A stretch of DNA of 64,000 bases from Polyangia bacterium (GTDB taxonomy: Bacteria; Myxococcota_A; Polyangia; Nannocystales; Nannocystaceae): the NCBI GenBank assembly GCA_030430565.1, contig JAUIKS010000042.1:30672-94671 (forward strand), written 5' to 3'. Numbering within the stretch: position 1 is the stretch's first letter; every line of letters begins with the position of its first letter. Under the pieces are notes generated by a model. That model was not told the origin of the DNA, ran no database searches, and saw nothing but the letters and a program-made list of their open reading frames with translations. Both the position numbers and the translations under genes were made by a program. Of this stretch, positions 16,171 to 30,443 are shown piece after piece.

Positions 16171-16241
16171 TGTCCCGCAGTGTCCCGCGGCGTCCTGTCC
16201 ACGTCCTGTCCACGTCCTGTCCACGTCCTACCCACGTCCTT
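16171..16241. repeat. Phased 10/11-bp direct repeats in a divergent promoter region
   Basis: Two copies of TGTCCCGC(A/G)G (16171-16190) are followed by CGTCCTGTCCA repeated three times (16191-16223), a variant CGTCCTACCCA (16224-16234) and a partial fifth copy. The unit is one helical turn, so repeated binding sites on one DNA face are possible. It lies between the divergent genes starting at 16139 (minus) and 16331 (plus). Confidence 0.7.
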
Positions 16242-16330
16242 CGACGCCGCCGTGTCCGCCGCCGCTGCGCGCCGCACCTGACCCCGCGATCAGCTTGCAC
16301 CGGTGCGCCAGCGCGGTTAGCGTGCGCCCC

Positions 16331-17281
16331 ATGGAACGCACCGGCTCCGCCCGTCGCCCCCTGCTCGGCACCTCCCGCACCATCGCCCTCGCGGCCGCGC
16401 TGCTGCTCAGCCTCGGCGCGCCGGCGTGCAAGAAGTCCTCCGGCACCGACGCCCCCGGCTCCGGCGACAGCGTCGGCGCCGCGAAGGACCCCGCGAGCGC
16501 CGGCGTCACGCTCCGTTACAAGACCGCGGCGCGCTCGCTCAAGAAGAACATCAAGGGCGGCTTCACGGTCTCCAGCAGCCGCGGCGGCGGCTCCGTGAGC
16601 GCCGACCTCTCGGGCCAGATCGACTTCATCGACAACGGCGGCGGGACGCTCAAGGTCAGCTACAAGGTCACCGAGCTGCGCGACTACAAGTCCGAGATGC
16701 CGCAGCCGCCCGGGCAGGATGGCGCCGAGGCGGGTCCGCCCCCGGACCCCAAGGAGATCGCCAAGACCGTCACCGGCGCGGCGATCATCAACGACCGCGG
16801 CGAGCCGGACGAAGAGAAGACCAAGGCGCTGCCCGAGAACAAGCGCGACGAGAACATGGACCCGCAGGTCGCCAGCGTGATCGGCATCGTCGAGGGCATG
16901 CTCGGCGTCCCCGAGCTGCCCGAGGAGGCCCTCGAGGTCGGCAAGGCGGTCTCCAAGTCTGAGGAGAAAGACATCCCCAGCCCCATCGGCATGAAGATCC
17001 CCTCGGAGATCGACACGACGATCAAGCTGGTCTCCATCGACGAATCCAGCGGCGCGAAGCTCGCGACCATCGAGATCGAGGTCGAGGGCAGCGGCGCCGT
17101 CGAGCAGGGTCAGATGGGCATGATCTCCATGGACTCGAGCGTGACCCAGACCCTCGTGTTCAACCTCGACGAGCAGCTCCCGGTCAGCGCCAAGGTCCAG
17201 AGCACCAACGCCTACACGATCGGCACCCAGGGCAGCCTCGAGATGAGCTTCAACTACGAGGCGAGCTTCGAGCCCGGCTGA
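16331..17281 (+). CDS. Lipoprotein, function unknown
   Basis: A 316-residue predicted lipoprotein. The ATG at 16331 gives a basic N-region, a leucine/alanine core and Cys33 (GAPAC followed by KKS). The mature part begins Gly/Ser/Asp-rich and is then soluble and beta-rich, with alternating hydrophobic residues (TLRYKTAARSLKKNIKGGFTV and later AKLATIEIEVEG). I do not recognise a family. It is followed after 11 bases by queC, and the pair may be cotranscribed, although the functions have no obvious link. Confidence 0.7.
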   Translation: MERTGSARRPLLGTSRTIALAAALLLSLGAPACKKSSGTDAPGSGDSVGAAKDPASAGVTLRYKTAARSLKKNIKGGFTVSSSRGGGSVSADLSGQIDFIDNGGGTLKVSYKVTELRDYKSEMPQPPGQDGAEAGPPPDPKEIAKTVTGAAIINDRGEPDEEKTKALPENKRDENMDPQVASVIGIVEGMLGVPELPEEALEVGKAVSKSEEKDIPSPIGMKIPSEIDTTIKLVSIDESSGAKLATIEIEVEGSGAVEQGQMGMISMDSSVTQTLVFNLDEQLPVSAKVQSTNAYTIGTQGSLEMSFNYEASFEPG

Positions 17282-17292
17282 GCTGAGCGCCC

Positions 17293-18048
17293 GTGCCATC
17301 CACCTCTACGGAACCAACGGACGACAGCGCCTCGCCAGGCGCTGTCGTCTTGCTCAGCGGCGGGCTCGACTCGACCACCGTGCTCGCGCTCGCCCGCGAG
17401 CGACACCCCGAGCGCCCGCTCTACGCCCTCAGCTTTCGCTACGGGCAGCGACACGCCGTCGAGCTCGAGTCCGCGGCTCGGCAGGCGCGTCGCTACGGCG
17501 TGGCCGCGCACGAGCGCGTCGACCTCGGGCACCTCGGGCGCCTGACCGCCTCGACCAGCGCGCTGGTCAAAGGCAGCCCGCACGAGGTCCCCAAGGGGCG
17601 CGACGCCGCGACCATCCAGGGCGCCATCCCGGTCACCTACGTGCCGGCGCGCAACACCCTGTTCCTCGCCTACGGGCTCGCCTGGGCCGAGGCCCTGGGC
17701 GTCCGCGAGATCTGGCTCGGCGTCACCGCCGTCGACTACTCCGGCTACCCCGACTGCCGACCCGAATTTATCGAGTCGTTCGAGCAGACCGCGAACCTCG
17801 CGACCAAGCTCGGGGTGCAGGGCCAGCGCATCCGCCTCGTCGCGCCGCTGATCTCCTGGTCCAAGGCGCGGATCATCCAAGAGGGCCACGCGCGCGGGGT
17901 CGACTACGGCGACACGGTGTCCTGTTATGCCCCAACGAGCAGCGACGACGCGCCGCTCGCCTGCGGTCAGTGCGACAGCTGCGCGCTGCGTCGCGAAGGC
18001 TTTCTCGCGGCCGGCGTCGCGGACCCGACGCGCTACGCCCCCGCGTGA
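17293..18048 (+). CDS. queC: 7-cyano-7-deazaguanine synthase QueC
   Basis: A 251-residue enzyme that makes preQ0 from 7-carboxy-7-deazaguanine with ATP and ammonia, for queuosine in tRNA or other deazapurines. The PP-loop ATPase motif LLSGGLDSTT is near residue 20. The zinc site near the C-terminus is C-Y-A-P followed by CGQCDSCALR (about residues 213-234). VPARNTLFLAYGLAWAE is also conserved. Length fits the family. Translation appears to start at GTG 17293, right after the upstream lipoprotein stop. No other queuosine gene is in the window. Confidence 0.93.
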   Translation: MPSTSTEPTDDSASPGAVVLLSGGLDSTTVLALARERHPERPLYALSFRYGQRHAVELESAARQARRYGVAAHERVDLGHLGRLTASTSALVKGSPHEVPKGRDAATIQGAIPVTYVPARNTLFLAYGLAWAEALGVREIWLGVTAVDYSGYPDCRPEFIESFEQTANLATKLGVQGQRIRLVAPLISWSKARIIQEGHARGVDYGDTVSCYAPTSSDDAPLACGQCDSCALRREGFLAAGVADPTRYAPA

Positions 18049-18089
18049 GGCGTCGGTCGTGACGGCTGCGTGTGAGGCCCTGCAGTACA

Positions 18090-18243
18090 TCGTCCGCGAT
18101 CCTCAGCCGCGAGGCGACCGTCGTGCCGCTGTTCCACCAGGCAGCGCTACCGCTTCGGTCGACCGGAGCTCACGGGCCTCCGCGTCTCCTTCGGCGGCCC
18201 CGTCGTCGAGTACGACGAGCTGCGTCTACGCGACAAGAAGTGA
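18090..18243 (+). pseudogene. Frameshifted remnant of a solute-binding protein C-terminus
   Basis: In one frame, ILSREATVVPLFHQ is read to 18140. After one extra G at 18141 the next frame reads QRYRFGRPELTGLRV, then a Gly/Pro/Val stretch and a stop at 18241-18243. Joined, this resembles the C-terminal end of extracellular peptide-binding (SBP family 5) proteins, which often have REA-x-VPLF followed by R-x-x-G-L. No upstream part of such a gene is present between queC and here. I infer a deletion remnant with a +1 frameshift; the family call is from memory of the motif. Confidence 0.45.
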
Positions 18244-18274
18244 GCGCCCGGTCGACGGACGCGAGCGCGCGCCC

Positions 18275-18480
18275 CTCTCCACCGGGTTTTCAACCGAAGC
18301 TCAAGGGTCACAAGCCTCTCTCCGAAGCAGCCTCTCCACCACGCCTGCGAAGCTCAAGGGCCGCGCGCCTGCCTCTCTCCACCGCGCCTGCCTCTCCCCG
18401 AAGCTCAAGCAGCGCACCTGCCTCTCTCCACCGCGCCTGCCTCCACCGCACCTACCTCACCGAAGCTCAAGCGTCGCGCG
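18275..18480. repeat. Degenerate 51-62-bp repeats with a GAAGCTCAAG core
   Basis: GAAGCTCAAG occurs at 18296, 18349, 18400 and 18462, each preceded by variants of CCTCTCTCCACCGCGCCTG. Spacings are 53, 51 and 62 bases. Frames through it are low-complexity and no gene is supported between 18244 and 18652. Confidence 0.6.
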
Positions 18481-18652
18481 CGAGCCAGGGAGGAGCCGCC
18501 TGAGGACGGGGAGCGCGACGACGCCCGTCCGCTTCACCCGTTCAGACGCTCGCCGCCCGGAAGGCGGAGGGTCCCCTGGCGTTAAGCAGCGACCCGATGC
18601 CCGAATGGTGTCGACGCTCGAAAGGACATACATGGCGCCTGATTGACCACGT

Positions 18653-22357
<3,705 letters not shown>

Positions 22358-22733
22358 GGCAGCGGGCCTTCTCGGGCAGTACAACGGGACAGCGGTCGAC
22401 TCGTCGACCGCTAGCTAACGTATCCGGCAGCATCCGCACCGCCACCCGTGAAGTCAAGCGAGCCCCCCGCCGCAGCGCCCGTGCAGCGACGATCACGATC
22501 GGCCGCCGCTTCGGGGTCGAGGCGGGAAACGAAGCGCTCCGCGCCCCGGCAGCTCGCTGGCGTCGCTTGCGCCACCTGCGCAGCGACGAGAGCAATTTGC
22601 CTCGCAGTTTGACGATACGAGCCGCCCTCCCTATCGTGAGCCCGACGAGACGAACCCGGCACCAACGTCAGCATCAACCGTCCGCGACCTACGCTTTGGA
22701 CGTACGCCGGCTCTCGACTCGGGCAAGATCCTC
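22358..22733. other. Divergent promoter region between metH and the zinc-ribbon gene
   Basis: About 375 bases with no supported gene. Besides the palindrome it carries a TTGACT on the minus strand near 22455, without a good -10 partner. I looked for cobalamin, SAM and SAH riboswitch cores in front of metH and did not find one. Confidence 0.5.
22391..22412. promoter_or_regulatory. Perfect 22-bp palindrome upstream of metH
   Basis: AGCGGTCGAC TC GTCGACCGCT: both ten-base arms match exactly. It lies about 34 bases before the chosen metH start on the minus strand. It could be a dimeric repressor operator or an RNA hairpin in the metH leader. No poly-T follows in either direction, so it is not a terminator. 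Confidence 0.6.
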
Positions 22734-23540
22734 ATGACAACAACGAAGGTCCATCCCCAGATCGCCTCGCTCCGTACGCTCCAGGCCCAGGATCGCCGGC
22801 TCACGGCGCTCGAGCGACAGCTCGGCGGAATTCCGCGCCGACTCAAGGAGCTGGACACAGATCTGGTCAAGCTCGAGCAGATGCTCGACAACGAGCGGAC
22901 GAAGCTCGAGGACACGCGGTCCTTCCAAACTCGTCAGGAGATCCAGCTCGCGGAGGAAGAGGAGCTGGTTCGCAACAGCAAGGCCAAGCTCGGGCAGATC
23001 AAGACCTCCCGCGAGCTCAACGCCACGCAGCGCGAGATCGAGAGCACGCGGCGGATGATCACCGCGCGCACGCAGGAGATCAGCAAGCTGCAGGAAGCCG
23101 TGGACACGACCGAGGCGCGCATCGCGAAGATGGACGCCGCGCTCTCGCAGCTGCGCAGCCAAGCGGCCGCCGAGAAAGAGCGCCTGACCACAGAGCAGGC
23201 GAAGCTCGAGCGCGCGATCCGGCGCGCGCAGAAGTCTCGCTCCGGGCTCACCGCCGAGATCGACCGCGACACCCTCCGCAAGTACGAGCGCATCCGGCGA
23301 CGCACCGGCGGCATGGCCTTTGTGCCAGCCCGCCGCGAGCGCTGCACCGCCTGCAAGATGATGGTCGCGCACATCAACTACATGCGCTTGCTCAAGGGTC
23401 AAGAGATCGTCAGCTGCGAGAGCTGTCACCGCCTGCTCTACTGGGCCGGTCACTTCCCCTCTGCGGACGAGGCGAAGCAGAACGAGCCCAAGCCCAAGGC
23501 CGCGCCGGCGCCCAAAAAGAAGAAGCGCGCCGCCAAGTAG
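22734..23540 (+). CDS. C4-type zinc-ribbon coiled-coil protein (DUF164/CdsZ-like)
   Basis: A 268-residue protein. Residues about 15-185 form a long helical hairpin or coiled coil, rich in Leu, Glu, Lys and Arg with heptad-like spacing. A C4 zinc ribbon follows (RCTACKMMV near 202 and SCESCHRLLYW near 228, both C-x2-C). The tail is Lys/Ala/Pro-rich. This arrangement is typical of the widespread zf-RING_7/DUF164 family, and chlamydial members bind type III secretion or nucleic-acid partners. Its role in myxobacteria is unknown. It is convergent with rnpB, which starts 50 bases beyond the stop, a neighbourhood seen in other bacteria. Confidence 0.85.
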   Translation: MTTTKVHPQIASLRTLQAQDRRLTALERQLGGIPRRLKELDTDLVKLEQMLDNERTKLEDTRSFQTRQEIQLAEEEELVRNSKAKLGQIKTSRELNATQREIESTRRMITARTQEISKLQEAVDTTEARIAKMDAALSQLRSQAAAEKERLTTEQAKLERAIRRAQKSRSGLTAEIDRDTLRKYERIRRRTGGMAFVPARRERCTACKMMVAHINYMRLLKGQEIVSCESCHRLLYWAGHFPSADEAKQNEPKPKAAPAPKKKKRAAK

Positions 23541-23589
23541 GCGACGCGCGCTCCTCGGCGGGAGCGAGCGCGAAAGCGCTGGTGAAGAC

Positions 23590-23968
<379 letters not shown>

Positions 23969-24080
23969 GCTTCACCAGCGGACAGACGGTTTAGCACAAA
24001 GCGTCGGCGGCGAGAAAGCCCGCGCGGCGAAGTTATCGGTCGCGCGCGAGCCGGGGAGGCCCGGTGATTCGACCCAAGAT

Positions 24081-24947
24081 CTAGGGCAACGCCGGCAGCG
24101 TGTCGGCGACGGTCTTGCTCATCTTGCGGACCGCCTTGCGCTGGTCGTAGTCGTTGCAGGCGAGCACGACCACCACGGTGATGTTGTCCTCGCCCCCGCG
24201 CTCGAGCGCGATCTCGGTGCACACCCGCGGGAGGTCGGCGTAGTGGTGCTCGACCGCGAGGTCCGAGAGCTCCTCGGCGCTGATGTAGTTCGCCAGGCCG
24301 TCCGAGCACAGCAGGAAGACGTCGCCGAAGTTGACGTTGAGCGAGACGATGTCGGCCTCGACCATCCGCTCGAAGCCGACCGAGCGCGTGATGATGTGCT
24401 TGAGGTCGCTGCTCTGGGCCTCCTCCTCGGTGATCAGCCCGGCCTCGAGCTGCTCGTTGAGCCAGGAGTGGTCCGTCGTCAGCTGCTGCGCGGTGCCGGT
24501 GCGCAGCAGGTACGCGCGGCTGTCGCCCACGTGGATGATGTATCCACGTGTCCCAAAGAACAGGATCCCGGTGAGCGTCGTGCCCATCCCCTGCAGCGAG
24601 CGATCGGCCTGCGCGTGATCGAAGATACGCGCGCTCGCCTCGCTCACGCTGGCGGTGAGGATCTCCGAGATGACGTCGCCTACGTCCTCCTGGGGCATCC
24701 CCATCAGGCGCGCCATACCGCGGCGAACGACCTTGTTCACCACGTCGGCACACATCGCGCTCGCGTGGGCGCCCCCGGCGTGCCCGCCCATACCATCTGC
24801 AACTAAGTACAGGCCCAGGTTCGCGTCCACGAGATAGCTATCCTCGTTGGCCATGCGAACCCGACCCACGTCGGTGGAAGCCCATGCGATTAACCGCACA
24901 AAAGGACCATACCACGGTCTCGCGGCGCTCGAGCGGGGATCAACCAT
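24081..24947 (-). CDS. PP2C-type Ser/Thr protein phosphatase
   Basis: A 288-residue metal-dependent phosphatase (PPM family) that would reverse Hanks-kinase phosphorylation. Metal and phosphate motifs are all present: VRMANEDS (about 30-37), VADGMGGH (49-56), VGDSRAYL (near 140), CSDGL (near 215) and GGEDNITVVVV near the end. No membrane segment is seen, so it is probably cytoplasmic. The start could be ATG 24947, as given, or GTG 24899, 16 codons inside, since the domain begins only at LIAWASTDVG. It lies between rnpB and the spoVR/yhbH pair on the same strand, separated from the latter by 270 bases without a gene. Confidence 0.92.
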   Translation of the reverse strand: MVDPRSSAARPWYGPFVRLIAWASTDVGRVRMANEDSYLVDANLGLYLVADGMGGHAGGAHASAMCADVVNKVVRRGMARLMGMPQEDVGDVISEILTASVSEASARIFDHAQADRSLQGMGTTLTGILFFGTRGYIIHVGDSRAYLLRTGTAQQLTTDHSWLNEQLEAGLITEEEAQSSDLKHIITRSVGFERMVEADIVSLNVNFGDVFLLCSDGLANYISAEELSDLAVEHHYADLPRVCTEIALERGGEDNITVVVVLACNDYDQRKAVRKMSKTVADTLPALP

Positions 24948-25217
24948 GCATGTCGATCGAAGCCCGCGCGGCCGCTCCGCGTTCGACTCGCTCGAGACGA
25001 TCCTCGACGCCCGCGCGAACGCGAGCGCAGGCGGCGCTACGCCGCGTCAAGGGACCCGCCCTCGACGCTACGAGCGCTTCAGGACTTGTTCCGCACCGTC
25101 AGGACCGGCGCGTACCGTCACGAGCTCAGCGCCCCGACGAGTTCGCGTCCCATCCGCGTTTGAGACGCGGCGTGAGCATTCCCGCGCAAACTTGCCGCGT
25201 AGACAGACCGGCCAGCG

Positions 25218-26735
25218 TCACACGCGGAACGCCTCCCGCTCGTCGGCGACGGAGATCTCCGAGCCGTCATAGCGGATCCGCTTGGGCTTCTCGTCGAGGA
25301 TCGTCAGCAAGGAGACGGGGCGTCGCCAGATCCGCTCGAGGTTGCGCAGGGTGTCGCGCGCGTAGTCCATCTGCAGGTCTACGCCCTCGTGGCGGTGCCC
25401 CAGCAGCAGCTCCGAGCGGTTGAGGTAGTTCGCGTCGACGACGTAGATGAAGGGCTGCCCGAAGTTCGTGAGCTGCTGCAGGATGCGCGCCTTGATCTTG
25501 GCGAACTCGCGACCCTCGATCTCCCGGCGACCTGTCCGACGGTTCTCTTTGATCGTGAAGAACTTCTGCTCGCGGCAGAAGTCGAGCGTGAAGAACTCGT
25601 CGAGGAAGGTCACGTCGTTGTAGAGCCCGCGGACCTCGAAGATCTTCTTCTGGCCGAGCCCGAGCTCGCGGTCCCAGCCGTCGCGGACGGCCAGCTCGTC
25701 GCACTCGTCCCACTCCTTGCCGAACTGCCCCTTGTCCCAGCGCCGCTCGATGTGGCGGAACAGCTCGATCCCGATCTTGTAGGGGTTGAGCTGCCCGGGC
25801 GCCATCGCCATCACGCCGCTGGCCGCGTCCGCGTAGTCGATGACCTCGTCGTCGCGCAGCGCCCGGGTCGTCATGATCCGCGAGTGCCAGTACGAGGCCC
25901 AGCCCTCGTTCATGATCTTCGTCTGCATCTGCGGCAGGAAGTAGTAGGCCTCCTCGCGGATGATCCCGAGGAGGTCGGCCTCCCAGCTGTCGATCGGCGC
26001 GTGCTTCATCAAAAAGCCCAGCACGTCACGCTCGGGGTGCCGTGGGAGCTTGCGCTTGCGCGCCTCCTCCTCTTTCTTCCGCTTCTCGCGCTGGGCCTGG
26101 ATGAACTCCGGCGGGTTGATGTAGCGGTCGAGGTAGCCGCGCTCGTGCCGGAGGCGACCCGGCTCCTCCGCGGGCGGCGGCTCCGGGGCGGCGATCCCCC
26201 GGGCCGCGCTCTCGCGCAGCTGCGCGCGACGAAACGGCCACCAAGGGTCAATCAGGTTGTCGATCGAGAGACAGACGTCGATGAAGGCCTCGACCGCGGC
26301 GACGCCGTGCCGGTCCATGTACCGACGCACGCGCGAGGCGTTGTTCGCCATCACGTCGATCATCCGGCGGTCGGTGTGGGCGAAGAACTTGTTGTTCTTG
26401 AAGAAGTCGTTGTGGCCGTAGACGTGGGCCATCACGAGCTTCTGGTCGACGTGGCTGTTGCCCTCGAGCAGGTACGCGTAGCAGGGGTCGGTGTTGATCA
26501 CCAGCTCGTAGATCTTGGAGAGCCCGTAGGTGTGGCTCTTCATCATGTGGTCGTACTCCATCCCGAACCGCCAGTGCGGGTAGCGGACCGGGAAGCCGCC
26601 GTACGACGCGATCTCGCACATCTGCCGGTAGTCGACCGGCTCAAACAGCTGGGTGAAGAAGTCGAGGCCGAACTCGCGCGCGTAGCCCTCGATCTCGGCC
26701 TGCAGGTCGCGGAGCACCGCGGGCAGCGACGACAC
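25218..26735 (-). CDS. spoVR: SpoVR family protein
   Basis: A 505-residue cytoplasmic protein homologous to Bacillus SpoVR (cortex formation) and E. coli YcgB. Conserved stretches include FGLDFFTQLFEPVDYRQMCEIASYGGFPVRYPHWRFGMEYD (split, about 22-62), YAYLLEGNSHVDQKLVMAHVYGHNDFF (split, about 93-119) and MTTRALRDDEVIDYADAASG near 290. The chosen start is GTG 26735, three bases after the yhbH stop, so the two are likely translationally linked. The protein belongs to the functional trio PrkA/YhbH/SpoVR, which is tied to stress and starvation survival in many bacteria and would fit myxobacterial development. The biochemical activity is unknown. Confidence 0.93.
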   Translation of the reverse strand: MSSLPAVLRDLQAEIEGYAREFGLDFFTQLFEPVDYRQMCEIASYGGFPVRYPHWRFGMEYDHMMKSHTYGLSKIYELVINTDPCYAYLLEGNSHVDQKLVMAHVYGHNDFFKNNKFFAHTDRRMIDVMANNASRVRRYMDRHGVAAVEAFIDVCLSIDNLIDPWWPFRRAQLRESAARGIAAPEPPPAEEPGRLRHERGYLDRYINPPEFIQAQREKRKKEEEARKRKLPRHPERDVLGFLMKHAPIDSWEADLLGIIREEAYYFLPQMQTKIMNEGWASYWHSRIMTTRALRDDEVIDYADAASGVMAMAPGQLNPYKIGIELFRHIERRWDKGQFGKEWDECDELAVRDGWDRELGLGQKKIFEVRGLYNDVTFLDEFFTLDFCREQKFFTIKENRRTGRREIEGREFAKIKARILQQLTNFGQPFIYVVDANYLNRSELLLGHRHEGVDLQMDYARDTLRNLERIWRRPVSLLTILDEKPKRIRYDGSEISVADEREAFRV

Positions 26736-26737
26736 GG

Positions 26738-27850
26738 CTAGCGCCCCCCCTTCAGGAACTCGCGGATCGAGTCCATGATCTCGTCCTTGTTCTTGATCTC
26801 GCTCGTGACCATGTTCTCCTGCTTGGGGAACGCCCCGCGCAGGTCCTTGATGAACTGCCCCGAGCCGTAGGGCGACTCGACCTGCCCGTAGCCGAACTGG
26901 TTGAGGCGCGGCAGCAGCTCCTCGCGCAGCAGCTTGACGCAGGTCGAGGTGTCGTCGACCGACCAGTTGTCGCCGTCCGAGAAGTGGAAGGCGTAGATGT
27001 TCCACTGCTCCGGGTCGAACTCGGACTCGATCAGCTCGTTGCAGACCTTGTAGGCCGACGAGATCATCGTGCCGCCGGATTCACGTGTCTTAAAGAACAC
27101 CTCGCGCTCGACCACCCGCGCGCTCGCGTCGTGGATGATGTAGCGCGACTCGAGGCCCTTGTACTGGCTCCGGAGCCAGGTGTCGATCCAGAACGACTCG
27201 ATCCGGACGATCTCCTTCTGCTCGTCGCCCATCGAGCCGGAGACGTCCATCATGTAGATGATGACCGCGTTCGACTGCGGGCGCGGATCGCTGCGCCATG
27301 AGCGATAGCGGCGATCCTCGCGGACCGGCACGACGACCGGGCGATTCCGATCGTAGGTGCCCATCGCGACCTGACGTCGCAGCGCGCGCTTGAAGGTCGC
27401 CTTGAAGCTGCGCAGGCTCTCGGGCCCCGTGGTGCGCAGGCCGACGTAGCGATCTTTCTTGGTCTCGAGCGATTGCGTCCCGCGCGGCTCGATGCGCGGC
27501 AGGCCCAGCTCCTCGCCCAGGATCTCCGCGAGCTCCTCGAGCGAGACCTCGACCTCGAGCGCTTTTTGGCCCTCGCCCTCGCCCGCCTTCCCCTTGCCGC
27601 CCTGCCCGTCCTGCGGATCGCCGCCGACCGGGTCGCCGGGCTCGCCGTCTCCTTGGCCGACGCCGCCGCCCTTGTTGCTGCCAAACGAGAACCGCGGGAT
27701 CTTGATCTGCGGCATCGGGATCGAGACCGACCCCTTGCTCTTGGGAGCGATCATGTCGCCGCGCGAAATGTACTTCCGCAGGTTCTTCCTGATCCGCCCG
27801 CGGATAATCTCGCGAAACCGACTGTGGTCCTGTTCGATGCGCGATATCAT
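26738..27850 (-). CDS. yhbH: YhbH/YeaH family protein (UPF0229, von Willebrand-like domain)
   Basis: A 370-residue protein. I chose ATG 27850 because the family begins with a short basic N-terminus like MISRIEQDHSRFREIIRGRI; two Mets upstream are less likely. A Gly/Asp/Lys-rich low-complexity segment covers about residues 55-95. From about 170, IIYMMDVSGSMGDEQKE carries the DxSxS metal site (MIDAS) of a von Willebrand A-like fold. The conserved FHFSDGDNW occurs near 285. Partners PrkA and SpoVR are encoded next to it, one divergent and one downstream. Function is not known in detail, but loss affects sporulation or stress resistance in studied species. Confidence 0.92.
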   Translation of the reverse strand: MISRIEQDHSRFREIIRGRIRKNLRKYISRGDMIAPKSKGSVSIPMPQIKIPRFSFGSNKGGGVGQGDGEPGDPVGGDPQDGQGGKGKAGEGEGQKALEVEVSLEELAEILGEELGLPRIEPRGTQSLETKKDRYVGLRTTGPESLRSFKATFKRALRRQVAMGTYDRNRPVVVPVREDRRYRSWRSDPRPQSNAVIIYMMDVSGSMGDEQKEIVRIESFWIDTWLRSQYKGLESRYIIHDASARVVEREVFFKTRESGGTMISSAYKVCNELIESEFDPEQWNIYAFHFSDGDNWSVDDTSTCVKLLREELLPRLNQFGYGQVESPYGSGQFIKDLRGAFPKQENMVTSEIKNKDEIMDSIREFLKGGR

Positions 27851-28042
27851 TGAGTGGCGCCGATGCGCGAAGGTTGTCATCGAGCCGCGGCGCACCGCCG
27901 CGCGGTGGCTGGCTCGCAAGGGGTAGTGTAGCATTTGAAGCATCGCGGCACCGCCCCGAAAGACAGGTGGCGGCGCTCCGCATCGCGCCTAAAAACCGAG
28001 TCCGAATCGCGCCACCGCGCGCCCGAACCATCGAGGATGTTT

Positions 28043-30085
<2,043 letters not shown>

Positions 30086-30090
30086 GAATC

Positions 30091-30121
30091 GGCGCCAGCC
30101 GACGGATTTTCGGCTGGCGCC
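30091..30121 (+). terminator. Hairpin terminator after prkA
   Basis: Twelve-base perfect arms GGCGCCAGCCGA (30091-30102) and TCGGCTGGCGCC (30110-30121) with a seven-base loop, starting six bases after the prkA stop. There is no long T run, so termination may be factor-assisted. Confidence 0.65.
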
Positions 30122-30269
30122 AATGAGTTTGGAGCCGGGGTGCTACCGACACCCCGGATCTAAAGGACGCTTGGGCTACACCTCAATGCGCAGCCATCCT
30201 GCCCTGCAGGTTGAGGATGATTCGCGTCTCCAATTTTTTCAAGCCCGAGCGGGAAGGAACAGGGAACTG

Positions 30270-30383
30270 ATGAAACCTAATCAAACTTCACCGCTGAGCA
30301 CAATTTCGCAACTTGCGACCATTATCGCTGCGATCGCTGCGATCGCTACATGCGTGTTTTCGTACTTTATGCTTACTCAGTAG
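30270..30383 (+). CDS. Small predicted membrane peptide (37 aa)
   Basis: ATG 30270 is preceded by GGAACAGGGAACTG, a plausible ribosome-binding site. The product starts MKPNQTSPLSTISQ and then has one hydrophobic helix (residues about 14-34, TIIAAIAAIATCVFSYFM) and a short end. Codon use is less GC-biased than in neighbouring genes. An in-frame ATG at 30123 would give 86 residues, but its extra part is not protein-like and overlaps RNA-like hairpins. Single-helix peptides of this size include type I toxins and small regulators of membrane complexes. Nothing here tells which, or that it is expressed. Confidence 0.4.
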   Translation: MKPNQTSPLSTISQLATIIAAIAAIATCVFSYFMLTQ

Positions 30384-30412
30384 CGCAAGGTCGCGCACGA
30401 ACCATCAATCTC

Positions 30413-30437
30413 GCCAGCGACAATGAATGTCGCTGGC
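30413..30437. terminator. Hairpin between the small ORF and xthA
   Basis: Perfect ten-base arms GCCAGCGACA and TGTCGCTGGC around ATGAA. It lies between the convergent small peptide gene and xthA (stop at 30444) and could serve both. No poly-T tail. Confidence 0.6.
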
Positions 30438-30443
30438 GCCTAG

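Larger units (their letters stand above)
30086..30443. other. Hairpin-rich, less GC-rich cassette between prkA and xthA
   Basis: A 350-base stretch with clearly more A and T than its surroundings. It contains, in order, the prkA terminator, a hairpin CCGGGGTG/CACCCCGG (30135-30157), a possible CCTCAA/TTGAGG pairing (about 30181-30214), a run of six T (near 30236), a small membrane-peptide gene (30270-30383) and the 30413-30437 hairpin. The two outer hairpins share a (C/T)TGGCGCC end. It could be a structured RNA leader with its peptide, or a small insertion. Confidence 0.45.

Noticed and set aside
22358..22733. Cobalamin or SAM/SAH riboswitch before metH
   Set aside because: Conserved cores of these riboswitches were not found; only the palindrome is clear.
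30236..30275. Signal recognition particle RNA-like GGAAGGAACAGG
   Set aside because: Only part of the SRP tetraloop region matches, and the pairing stems of domain IV are missing.
30123..30383. 86-residue version of the small membrane ORF
   Set aside because: The extra 49 residues overlap hairpins and look non-protein; the 37-residue start has a better ribosome site.
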